A stretch of 10,867 nt of DNA from Ophiosphaerella korrae (lineage: Eukaryota > Ascomycota > Dothideomycetes > Pleosporales > Phaeosphaeriaceae). Numbering within the stretch: the stretch's first letter is position 1; every line of letters begins with the position of its first letter. Shown in pieces: positions 1 through 7,139 of this stretch. The notes beneath the pieces are model-generated. The model did no database searches and was not told the DNA's origin. It saw only the letters and a program-made list of their open reading frames with translations. A program made the translations under genes and the position numbers. The stretch lies in NCBI GenBank assembly GCA_028456385.1, contig JALNQF010000925.1:1-10867 (forward strand), in the 5' to 3' direction.

Positions 1-17
1 GGGGTTGGCGGCTTGGC

Positions 18-72
18 GATCGCACATGTGATCGCGCATCTAATCGCGCATCGAGCATCTGATCGTGCAACT
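18..72 (+). repeat. 12-bp tandem repeat, three copies plus one displaced
   Basis: Units of the type GATCGCRCATNN start at exactly 12-bp spacing (18, 30 and 42). A diverged fourth copy, GATCGTGCAACT, starts at 61. The array lies near the left edge, so it could extend out of the window. No function is evident. Confidence 0.6.
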
Positions 73-103
73 CATCTGACAGATAGTGAAAATAGACATA
101 ACG

Positions 104-158
104 TAACGTTAGTTAACTAGCGTTAACGTTAATGGATTAATTAGCTACAGTAACGTTA
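104..158. repeat. Cluster of TAACGTTA palindromic octamers
   Basis: The self-complementary octamer TAACGTTA occurs at 104-111, 124-131 and 151-158, and again at 917-924. The copies at 151 and 917 share the longer TAACGTTAGAT. Around the cluster are related pieces such as GTTAAC. It could be a binding-site cluster or a decayed short repeat; the sequence does not decide. Confidence 0.55.
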
Positions 159-381
159 GATCACTTGATAATCGGATGCCGCTTGATTTAGTCTGCTTTT
201 TGCCATATATATTGTCGTGCCGGGGTGCCACCCGCCTTCGCGTAAGCATAGCTCATTTGGGAACTTCAGCGCCGCTGTCGCGCTCAACACCCTTAAGCTC
301 ATTGTCATACCCACAGCATACCGCCCTGGTGTGTCGTATTTTGCCTCGCGATTGCTGTGCCTGCTGTATTCGCGCGTCGGT

Positions 382-411
382 GTTGTCGTCGTTGTCGTCG
401 TTCTCGTCGTC
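382..411 (+). repeat. GTC/GTT-rich trinucleotide run
   Basis: Ten consecutive triplets are GTT, GTC or CTC, mostly GTC. The run creates Val-rich or Ser/Arg-rich peptide shadows in several frames. I treat it as a simple-sequence tract, not as evidence of coding. Confidence 0.6.
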
Positions 412-1547
412 GCGCCCGTTGTTGTTTTGCTGTTCTTGCAGCTTGTAGACGTGCGAGGTTCAAGGAACAGCTTTGACCGAATCCCTGATTGTATCAGTCA
501 GCCTTGCGCTTAGCCTATGATGCCCCACCTCAGCCGCTGCGAGCCCCGGTGCGAACCACCGTTCGAGCCATAGGCTTGACCTTCTCGCTTTGTTGCGTAC
601 GTAATTCTGTAATTATTACATGGGCTGGAAAGGCTTGACCAGGGTCGTCTCACTTGGATTAGAGGTACTGATTGGTGTGGCGACGTTGCATGAATCATCT
701 TCCGTCAGCCCCCACAGGGCTAAGGATGGCCTATCAGCGTGATCCTGAAACCCCGGCGATTGGAGAGATTTAATTGTTAAGGTTTATGGATTGTGAAGGC
801 TCTGGCTCTCGTAAATAGCTTCAGCAACGATGCATATTTCTAGTGGTTCTCGCTACGCAGTGAGGGATAGTAATTGAACAATTCCCCCTCTCCTCTTGTT
901 TTCGTAACCCTCAGCCTAACGTTAGATGCTTCGGGATTGTGCTCAATGAGTCTAGGGTACTTGAGGCGTTCAATGACAATAGCATCTTGGCATATTCTTA
1001 TTATACGGTAAAAAGCCTGCGTCAGGTAGTTGTGTTCATCTAATTAGTTACGTAATTACTATTTGATATTATTGATCCACCTTACTTTTCAACTAATTGA
1101 CCACGGGTTGTGCCAGGATCTCATCACGTGATCTTAATTTCTCTGCTGCCATACAAATGGTGGATAATTACTGTACTTCTAATAATAAAAGATAACCATT
1201 TGATTTCCCCCCACTGCATGCTGCTGCCTCCATAGGCGTAGTAATAGAAAGAGATACAGCCTGCAGTTATCGACTACAGAATATATTAACAATAGGTATG
1301 ACGGCTCCGTCTCTACTTATTATCGTTTTCGCGGTGCTGTTGAACTGCTTTATTACTCTGCTGGATAAAGTGACTACGCAGCGAGCTAAATTAAGTGGAA
1401 GGACTTTGCGAGGCTTAGAGCAGCCTTAGTCCCTGTAAAGCCATCTTGGTCGGCTATCCCCGAGATGATAAAAGAGCTAGCGGCAGTGGGTATATTACCT
1501 AAATTACCTCCTAAAATGGGTCCTAATAATTGTTAACTCTAAAGGTA

Positions 1548-1590
1548 ACGTACTCCACAGGTTCGCCGGTCACACGGGTTCGCCGGTCAC
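1548..1590. repeat. Candidate transposon terminal repeat with doubled 14-mer
   Basis: The 14-mer GGTTCGCCGGTCAC occurs twice, at 1560-1573 and 1577-1590, a 17-bp period, right next to the transposase 3' end. Subterminal doubled motifs are commonly transposase-binding sites in Tc1/mariner-type elements; that role is inference. I find no inverted copy elsewhere in the window, so this is a single surviving end. Confidence 0.55.
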
Positions 1591-1675
1591 TTTTGCCAAG
1601 CCCCCACCAAAACCACCACGTTTTGGCGCAAAACAGCCCACTTTAGCCCTGTATAGCATAAAGCAAGACGCGATA

Positions 1676-2880
1676 TTATTTAGAGTCTACTTCTACTACA
1701 TATTTGCACGTACGCGCGTTGTGCCTAGTCTTCTTACACACTGTACACCGTTGTTAAGATAGTTTACCTACTTTAGCGCCTACCTACCTCTTTAACTTCT
1801 TCCTATTACTACGCGTGTTAAAGTCTATAAGAGCAGCTAAGCGCGCCCTATCTTTAAACGTTAAGGTCTCTTCTACCTAAACCTACTTTCTTTTGTATAA
1901 CTTTTGTTACATTACAGCCTTATTTATAGCTTTAAGCTTAGCTATCTCTTATTGCGCTAGCACTAGCTTATATACTATAATTACTACTCCCTTTAAGACC
2001 TTCTTAAAAGCCTCTACTATTAAAGTTAGTAAGCTATCTAGGTGCCTCTAAATCCTTACCTTTATAAGCGTCGATTACAACCTAAATTTAAAGGTATTAC
2101 TTAGGGTTTGCAACTACTAGGGGTTGTTATTAGGTAAAAGTAGTAAAGGAGTACGTAGCTTTACATTAAGCGTTAATATAACCTATTCTAGGTTAAATAA
2201 GGCTAATTTAGCGCCTTAAAACCTACTTTAGATATTCTTAGAAGTAATTACTACGTTATAAGCGTGCTTAAGAGCTAGTAAGAACTCCTATTTAGTAATA
2301 TAGTTAATCTAACTACGTATAAGTGCTTTAACTTAGTATCTATATACTTTCCTTAAAAGAGTAAAATAGCTTATATTAAGTAGCTATAAGAAGTATAATA
2401 CGTACGCAAGTATATAAAGAGTAATAATCTTATTATCTTTATAGTATTTCTTAAATTTAAGTAAGTTATAGCTCTTATAGCTATTAATAATAAGTAAACG
2501 TACTATTCTAATAGTATATATATATTAATATATATATTAAAGTGCTTTAGCTACGTAAGACTAAGTATATTAGTTATCTAGCTATTATTAGAGACTCTAA
2601 TAACCTAGTTATAGAGTATATTACTATCTTTATACTAGCTTAATAGGTAGTAGTACGCCTTAAGTATAATAAAGGCTAAGATAGCCTACCTAGTTATATT
2701 AATACCTATAATAGCTATTACTTACTCTTTATTACTTAGCTAGTATAATAGGGTTACCTATTATTAACTATAAATAACTACTAGGGAGAGTATTAGTAGA
2801 TTAAAAGTTAATAATAAAAGCTTGTATTATAATCTATAATAAGCTTATAAATAATAGAATAATTCCGAATAAGTAATATT
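1676..2880 (-). pseudogene. Pogo/Fot1-like DDE_1 transposase, RIP-inactivated, N-terminus missing
   Basis: Read on the minus strand through TAA/TAG, the fungal pogo transposase landmarks appear in order. A segment resembling GNREWVT appears as SNKE*V near 2,720-2,735. A block resembling the family's GWTTNxLGLxWLKHF follows at about 2,540-2,585. RLLIINSYKSY at about 2,470-2,500 stands where the family has RLLxxDGHxSH, so the DGH triplet is now NSY at 2477-2485 and this catalytic Asp is Asn. The ITxxNI region lies at about 2,230-2,250. The C-terminal zinc knuckle CTVCKKTRHNARTC at 1706-1747 keeps all four ligands (Cys 1745-1747, Cys 1736-1738, His 1721-1723, Cys 1706-1708). The frame closes with TAA at 1676-1678, which may itself be a RIP product. 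At least two frame changes are needed, so small indels are present. The family normally catalyses cut-and-paste transposition in the nucleus; this copy cannot. Confidence 0.82.
2516..2537. repeat. 22-bp perfect AT palindrome
   Basis: An alternating AT tract centred on TTAA is self-complementary over 22 bases. It sits inside the transposase pseudogene between the LKHF-like and RLL-like blocks, where the reading frame changes. It may be the site of a slippage indel. Confidence 0.5.
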
Positions 2881-2904
2881 AATATATTATTACTCTTAGT
2901 TAGA

Positions 2905-2939
2905 GATTAGATTACTAATACTATCTTAATAATACGTAT
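2905..2939. repeat. 35-bp direct repeat, left copy (partner at 10728-10762)
   Basis: This segment matches 10728-10762 at 33 of 35 positions; both differences (2910 G versus A, 2926 T versus C) are transitions. Weaker similarity extends some 15-20 bases to the left if a gap is allowed, but I cannot align the sequences to the right. It falls where recognisable pogo transposase ends, so it may be an LTR end or a breakpoint of the retroelement block. The short match argues against two complete LTRs. Confidence 0.6.
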
Positions 2940-2959
2940 TACTACTAACTATATACTTC

Positions 2960-3034
2960 TACTAATCTATTAATCTATTACTTGTATCTAGTCTTAGTAA
3001 CTATAGATTATAGATTACTAATCTATTAATCTAT
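2960..3034. repeat. 19-bp direct repeat with inverted partner
   Basis: TACTAATCTATTAATCTAT occurs at 2960-2978 and 3016-3034. Between them, around 3,002-3,017, lies a TATAGATTATAGATTA stretch that largely complements the repeat, so hairpins are possible. The setting is extremely AT-rich and the arrangement may be decayed LTR sequence. Confidence 0.45.
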
Positions 3035-3900
3035 AATTAGTTTCTATCTATATACTTAATAGATTAGAGGATTATATTACGTATCCTAGTTATAGGTAGT
3101 TTTCTAATCTAGCTTATTACTTTACTTATCTTATACTTTATTAGTACTTAAGTTAAGACTAATTAGTTCTATTTTAATTTCTCTTGTTATACCTATAATA
3201 CTATTCTTCTCTTTAGGTAAGTTATTATTTTCCTATCCTAGAGCTAAAGTTATTAATCCTATCTCCTTATTAATATTAAGCTCTTTATCCTCTCTCTTTA
3301 TACCTACTAAATTTACCCTTTATTGTCTTTAATTAGTAAATCGTGTATTACGCTATAGTATTATAATATTTCTTTATATTAATTATAAGACCTTAAACCC
3401 TCTATTAGTTTATCTTTCTTTAAAGTATAGTAAAGCTTATAAAGCGTATATTTATACTAACGCCTATTTATCTTATAACTTATCTAGTATATCTCTAGTA
3501 GAGTATAAGTTAAGGATACTTATTTACTTATCTATACTTAATTATAATAAAGAGAGCTATTAACTACGCTTAAGAAAAACTATTATTATAGATTATAGAG
3601 GCTAAAAAGGAGTATAAGAAGTTATATAAGGTGTCTTGTTATACACTAAAAGAATATTAGTTTTAACTTCTTAATAATTAGATATAGCTATCTAATAACT
3701 AGGCCTACTTATCTTATCTTTATAAGATAAAGGCCTTAAATAATAAGAAGTCTATTAAATAGTCTACTCTTTTAGAATCTAAGCTAGACTTTAAAAATAT
3801 AGTAGGGGCTACTCTAGCTCCTACTATATTAGGCGTATCTAACACCTTACTACTTGTCGCTAGTAGCGCAGGTCTTCTCTACTTACTACTAAGTAGTCTA
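3035..3900. other. RIP-degraded stretch without identifiable gene, possible 3' part of minus-strand Gypsy element
   Basis: No family motif is recognisable on either strand. Long minus-strand frames appear if TAA/TAG are read through, but TGA is missing throughout the RIP block, so such frames carry little weight. The position directly downstream of a minus-strand chromodomain makes 3' untranslated or LTR sequence of that element plausible. The part at about 3,780-3,880 is less mutated (CACC, TGTCGC, GCGCAGG). It could encode a tail after the chromodomain, but I cannot identify it. Confidence 0.4.
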
Positions 3901-3904
3901 GAGG

Positions 3905-4680
3905 ATTTTAATTTTAGAACTCTTCTAATTTCTTAAAGTAATTAAGATTATCTTCTAGTTTCTATATTTCTTCTTATAGTTTCTCTTTCTTATCTCTACT
4001 TATCTATTTTACTAAGTAGTAGTTTTTTCTATTATAGAATTAGTACTATAAAATCTTTTTAACTTTCTAGTCTTCTTATTCTTTATACGTATCTACTTTA
4101 TATACTAGTAGTTCTACTTTTTATAGTACTTTTTCTAGTAGTACTATATAGAATATTAGGTATATCTTTATCTTATCTAGTAGTCTTAGTTTAAATATAA
4201 CTAGTATAACTTTCTTCTTTACTTTATATAGTCTTATCTTTGTATAATCTAGTTTTAAACTTAATTATTTACTTTTAATATTTCTTTAAATTAAAGTCCT
4301 TCTTAGTATTTTTTATTATAGTACTTTACTATTTAATCTTATAAGAACTCTATATCTTATTATAACTAATTGTATATTTCTTTTAGTTTATTAATAAAGT
4401 TTTCTCTTCTATTAAGACTTTAGAACTAAGTAAAAGTAATAAAGGTAAGTAGGCTTCTATAAGATAGGCGAAGTTAATAAATAAGTTAGTTACTTAACTT
4501 AATTAATAGTTAGCTCTTATTAGAGTATTATAGGGTATATAAGTATTAATAAATAGATAAGAATCTAATTAAAGTATTAGTTATAATACTCTATTTAGAT
4601 AAAAGTATAAAGAAGAGATTAAATATAATAGTCTATAAAGGTCTATTAATATTCTTATATACTTACTATCTAGTATTTAT
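3905..4680 (-). pseudogene. Ty3/Gypsy integrase core remnant, C-terminal domain and chromodomain (minus-strand element 1)
   Basis: Reading the minus strand from high to low coordinates, a segment starting RPLQTI near 4,640 resembles the start of a Gypsy integrase core. At about 4,445-4,500 a stretch like LIYxLRLSYRSLLTFIT corresponds to the family's yGsPxxiiTD region. The frame then passes directly to the helical linker preceding the GDKV position (about 4,390 downward), so the middle of the core seems deleted. The integrase C-terminal domain follows: KLDYTKIRLYKVKKKV at about 4,215-4,260 for KLDxxxxGPFKI, then KIYLIFYIVLLE for KIHPxFHVSLLE, ending at 4141. A chromodomain lies at about 3,905-4,080, with KVKKIL, YYLVK and DNLNYFKKLEEF blocks. 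This architecture is that of chromoviruses, whose integrase inserts cDNA into chromatin. In-frame TAA/TAG and His-to-Tyr changes show inactivation. RT and RNase H of this element are not seen next to it. Confidence 0.8.
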
Positions 4681-4686
4681 TCCTAA

Positions 4687-4770
4687 GCGCTTACTCTAGA
4701 GCGTTTACTCTAGAGTACTTATTTTAGAGCGTTTACTCTAGAGCGTTTACTTTAAAGTATTTACTACTAA
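4687..4770 (+). repeat. 14-bp tandem repeat array, about six units
   Basis: Units of GCGTTTACTCTAGA type follow one another at strict 14-bp spacing, starting at 4687, 4701, 4715, 4729, 4743 and 4757. The units at 4701 and 4729 are identical; the others differ mostly by C/T or G/A, and the last is partial. The period is not a multiple of three, so it is probably non-coding. It lies immediately upstream of the minus-strand integrase-core remnant and may sit at a junction or in former untranslated or LTR sequence. Confidence 0.8.
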
Positions 4771-5585
4771 ATAGTTATATATTCTACTACGCTATATTAC
4801 CTAGCCTAATTACGTATAATATAATAGCTTACCTACTACTTAGTATTATAATACTATCCTCCTTTCTTATACTAGGTCTATCTTTAGGCTTAGGCTTCTA
4901 TTAGCTAGGTCTAGCTTATAAGTAGTTTACTCTACCTTCTAGTTAAAAACTATCTTACTATAATATTACCTCTTTCTTAGTTTTATAGACTTTATCTCTT
5001 ATTAGAAATCTTTACTATAAACTCTATTTCTAAAACACTTTATCTATATTATTCTTTCTTAGGTATTCTTTATTTTATTATACTAGATTCTACTCTAAAG
5101 TATACTAAGTATACTTATATAAAGTGTCTTTATATTAGTATAACTTAAGAGTCTCTTAATAGAACTTATAAAAAGTTCTATTAAAAAGTTAATAATAATA
5201 AAAAGCTTTTTACTATTATTATTACTTATTTATTATATAATAAGAAAATATTAAAATCTACTAAAGAGCGTACTTACTATAAAGCCTTATACTTAGTATT
5301 AGAATTAGAGTAAGAATGTAATAAGGTCTTAGTATAGGTTCTTAATTATTCTAATACTTCTATTAATATTACCTCTTCTTTTACTATCTAGTTTACTATT
5401 AGCTTATTAGATAAATTTATTATAACTAAGAGTACTTTATAGGCTCTATATAGTTAGGCTTATTATAGAACTTTTTTCTACTAATATATCTATTATATCC
5501 TAGCTATAGTTTTGTATATCCTATATATTCTAGTATATAGTACTTATTTCTTACTTTCTTAAGTATTTACTAATAATTCTATAGA
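4771..5585. other. Unidentified RIP-degraded stretch between two integrase remnants
   Basis: This falls between the 14-bp array and the second minus-strand chromodomain. I recognise no protein family. Given the flanks it may hold the 3' untranslated region or LTR of the element encoded at 5,590-6,080. A basic, Pro/Lys-rich minus-strand stretch near 4,850-4,920 (such as KPKPKDRPSIRKE) is visible but not diagnostic. Inverted repeats occur at 5161-5179 (AGAACTT...AAGTTCT) and 5188-5226. Confidence 0.4.
5188..5226. repeat. Imperfect palindrome centred on AAAAAGCTTTTT
   Basis: Two arms rich in AAT/ATT triplets flank a perfect AAAAAGCTTTTT core. The arms complement each other over the whole segment apart from a two-base bulge and one mismatch. 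A strong cruciform or hairpin is possible, but a simple AT-repeat origin is equally likely. Confidence 0.5.
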
Positions 5586-5589
5586 TTAG

Positions 5590-6080
5590 CCTTAGGTTCT
5601 TGTATATTCTTACTTACTAAGTAGCTTTTCTATTTTACTAGCTACTTCTAGAGAAACTATATACTTTAGAAGGCGTTATATCCTATTTCTTAATATCTTT
5701 ATAGGTCTTTAACTTTAAACTTATTGTCCTCTTCCTTCTAATATTAGAATTAGTACTATACTAGTATTTTAGGCTTAGCTAGTTCTAGTAAGCTTATATA
5801 AAACTTAGAGTATACTTTAGTATCTTTAGGTAGTTCTAGTATTTTTGTAACTAGTCTTTTATCTTCTTTAACTAAAAATAGTCTAACTTTAACGTAGTCT
5901 AGTTCTTTACTAAGTTACTTTATCTATAGATTCTTTGTATAAATCTATACTTTATCTTCTTCTTTTAGCAAAGGTACTATTTTTTATTTTCTATTAATAT
6001 ATAAAATACTTTATTTCTAAGCTTCTTTTAGTTTTTATTTTATTTCCTTATAGAGTTCTTATATATTTTTAACTCTAACT
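5590..6080 (-). pseudogene. Second Ty3/Gypsy integrase tail with chromodomain (minus-strand element 2)
   Basis: On the minus strand a helical linker (NIQELYKEIKQKLKEAQ when TAA/TAG are read as Gln) runs from about 6,079 downward. VPLLKEEDKV follows, standing for the family's GDKV block (GAT at 5954-5956). LSKELDYVKVRLFLV matches the PSxKLDxxxxGPFxI block, and LELPKDTKVYSKFYISLLE matches LxLPxxxKIHPVFHVSLLE, with SLLE at 5783-5794. A chromodomain-like stretch follows at about 5,590-5,720 and needs a frame change; it is less certain. This sequence differs clearly from the integrase tail at 3,905-4,440, so it comes from another Gypsy lineage or a distant copy. Upstream, a possible core piece (LGIQPYNST at about 6,180-6,210) fits the LGIxxxxST block only loosely. 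Histidines have become Tyr, as expected from RIP. Confidence 0.8.
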
Positions 6081-6217
6081 AATACTACCTTTATCTTAGA
6101 TCTTAGTAGTATTCTCTTAAATAAATTAGGGTATATCTTGTAGTTTATAAAATATAGTATTTTACTTATTACTTCTAAGTACTATTGTAGGGTTGTATAC
6201 CTAATATAGATTTAGGG

Positions 6218-6377
6218 CCTAAGGGCTTATTAGTCTTAGGGATCTTAAACTTTATTAGCTAAACTAACTCTAAATATTATTTGCCCTCTTATAGGTTATA
6301 TCCTGTAACCTAAGGGCTTATTAGCTACCCTCTCTTACCTCTCCTCCTTAATAGTTCGCCTCCTTATAAGCCCTTAG
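6218..6377. repeat. Repeated CCTAAGGGCTTATTAG motif (two direct copies, one partial inverted)
   Basis: The 16-mer is exact at 6218-6233 and 6309-6324, 91 bp apart. TAAGCCCTTAG at 6367-6377 is the reverse complement of its 11-bp core. All copies lie in a less mutated patch between the minus-strand and plus-strand retroelement remnants, a place where LTR ends or a junction may lie. Confidence 0.55.
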
Positions 6378-6672
6378 TACTTGTATTTCCTTAGTAACTA
6401 CCTTCTCTCTTTTTACTATTCCTTTCTATATAATACTCTACTATAGTACTTATTATTATATACTAATTATACTATAGGTAGTAGTAATACCTAATTATTC
6501 TACTTCTAATTACTATAAATCTTTAGGTATATCTTTAATATTTTATTAGTCTATTCTATCTATCTATCTATTTATTGATAATAGGCTATTAATAGTTTCT
6601 TTTTTATCTTTATTACTATAAGTAGCGTTATCTAGTAATTAGATATTATAGCTATAATAGAAGAGAACTAAA

Positions 6673-6690
6673 TAGAGCTAATTAGCTCTA
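6673..6690. repeat. 18-bp perfect palindrome TAGAGCTAATTAGCTCTA
   Basis: It is fully self-complementary, centred on AATT, in the gene-less junction region. It could form a small cruciform or be a remnant regulatory site in an LTR. No function can be assigned. Confidence 0.5.
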
Positions 6691-7139
6691 AAATAGAAGA
6701 TAACAACGCTTATAACTTATAAGATAACTATAACAAGGGTTTATTAAATACTAAAGACTCTTATAAACCTTAGTATAAGTTAGGGGTAGAGCTAATATAC
6801 TAAAGATTATAATATTATATAGTTATAATCTAAAGTAAGGCTAGTGCGCTATATAGGCGTATAAAAGGCTTAATACTTATAAAGAGAGTAAAGTAAGTAT
6901 TATTCTTTCTTAGATACTAGTAGTACTATTAAATACTATCTATTATCCCTTTACTATTTCCTATAGCTTATAGTAAGTACTATTATCTTCTAGCTACCTC
7001 TTAATATAATAATACTTCTTCGCTAATAGTTTAAAGATAATAACAATATACTCTTTATAATAGGCTATAATAATAGAAGAAAATACGTAGTTAATAGTTA
7101 AATAAGACCTTATATAGAGCGTAAGTAGCGTATAGCTAG

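Larger units (their letters stand above)
1..1547. other. Non-RIP flanking DNA, no convincing gene
   Basis: This stretch has mixed base composition with normal numbers of CpA and TpG, in sharp contrast to everything after about 1,760. I see no long open frame, no tRNA or rRNA, and no recognisable protein family. The few frames of 60-100 codons (for example 176-448, 217-513 and 510-698 on the minus strand) overlap each other, are low in complexity around the GTC-rich run, and match nothing I know. It holds small repeats listed separately and a 10-bp palindrome centred on CACGTG at 1123-1132. It is best read as intergenic DNA beside a transposon block. Confidence 0.6.
1548..2890 (-). mobile_element. 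Truncated, RIP-mutated pogo/Fot1-type DNA transposon
   Basis: The left end carries a terminal-repeat-like sequence, preceded by TA at 1546-1547, the dinucleotide target typical of Tc1/mariner-pogo elements. Inside lies a minus-strand transposase pseudogene, so this is the element's 3' end. The N-terminal DNA-binding part and the opposite terminal repeat are not found. Recognisable transposase sequence fades near 2,880, just before the 35-bp repeat at 2,905, which suggests interruption or deletion by the LTR material that follows. The right boundary is approximate. The first 120 bases (1561-1680) hold sixteen CpA/TpG by my count, while RIP is severe further in. Confidence 0.75.
6081..7139. other. 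Junction region, possible LTR and leader of the plus-strand Gypsy element
   Basis: Coding resemblance fades on the minus strand above about 6,240 and starts on the plus strand near 7,140. The part 6,180-6,400 is less mutated, with C-rich runs on the plus strand. It carries CCTAAGGGCTTATTAG twice (6218-6233 and 6309-6324) and part of it inverted at 6367-6377. A CTAT tetranucleotide run lies near 6,553-6,572, and an 18-bp perfect palindrome at 6673-6690. A 5' LTR and untranslated leader of the downstream element would be expected here, but I could not match it to any second LTR copy or see a clear primer-binding site. Confidence 0.4.

Noticed and set aside
176..513. Two overlapping plus-strand open frames (176-448 and 217-513)
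   Set aside because: They are read through the same low-complexity GTC-rich tract in different frames, match no family I know, and show no supporting context.
510..698. 62-codon minus-strand open frame
   Set aside because: It is short, has no recognisable motif, and is within what chance allows in DNA of this composition.
1298..1429. Small plus-strand frame from ATG, 43 codons, with a hydrophobic start (MTAPSLLIIVFAVLLNCF)
   Set aside because: The N-terminus looks like a signal or membrane segment, but there is no conserved feature, and a frame of this size is common by chance.
1390..1536. Plus-strand frame of 48 codons ending in TAA (WKDFARLRAALV... PPKMGPNNC)
   Set aside because: It looks more protein-like than its neighbours and could be the last exon of a gene or a repeat fragment. 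It has no start, no identified splice site and no family match, so I do not call it.
1..1547. Telomere or subtelomere repeats
   Set aside because: No TTAGGG-type array is present; the TAACGTTA octamers are palindromic and spaced irregularly.
2516..2537. AT palindrome as a replication origin or centromere element
   Set aside because: It lies inside the transposase remnant and simple AT palindromes are expected in RIP DNA.
3080..3620. Long minus-strand frames open if TAA/TAG are read through
   Set aside because: RIP removes TpG and therefore TGA everywhere in this block, so reading through TAA/TAG makes nearly any frame look open. No family motif supports these.
3780..3840. Minus-strand peptide IVGARVAPTIFLKSSLDSKRV after the chromodomain
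   Set aside because: It could be a polyprotein tail or a gag start. The local sequence is less mutated, but I recognise no domain and cannot fix a frame.
4687..4770. 14-bp array as a CRISPR array
   Set aside because: There are no spacers between units, the period is too short, and the setting is a fungal retrotransposon block.
6553..6572. CTAT tetranucleotide run
   Set aside because: A three- to four-unit microsatellite is not notable in DNA dominated by CTA and TAT triplets.
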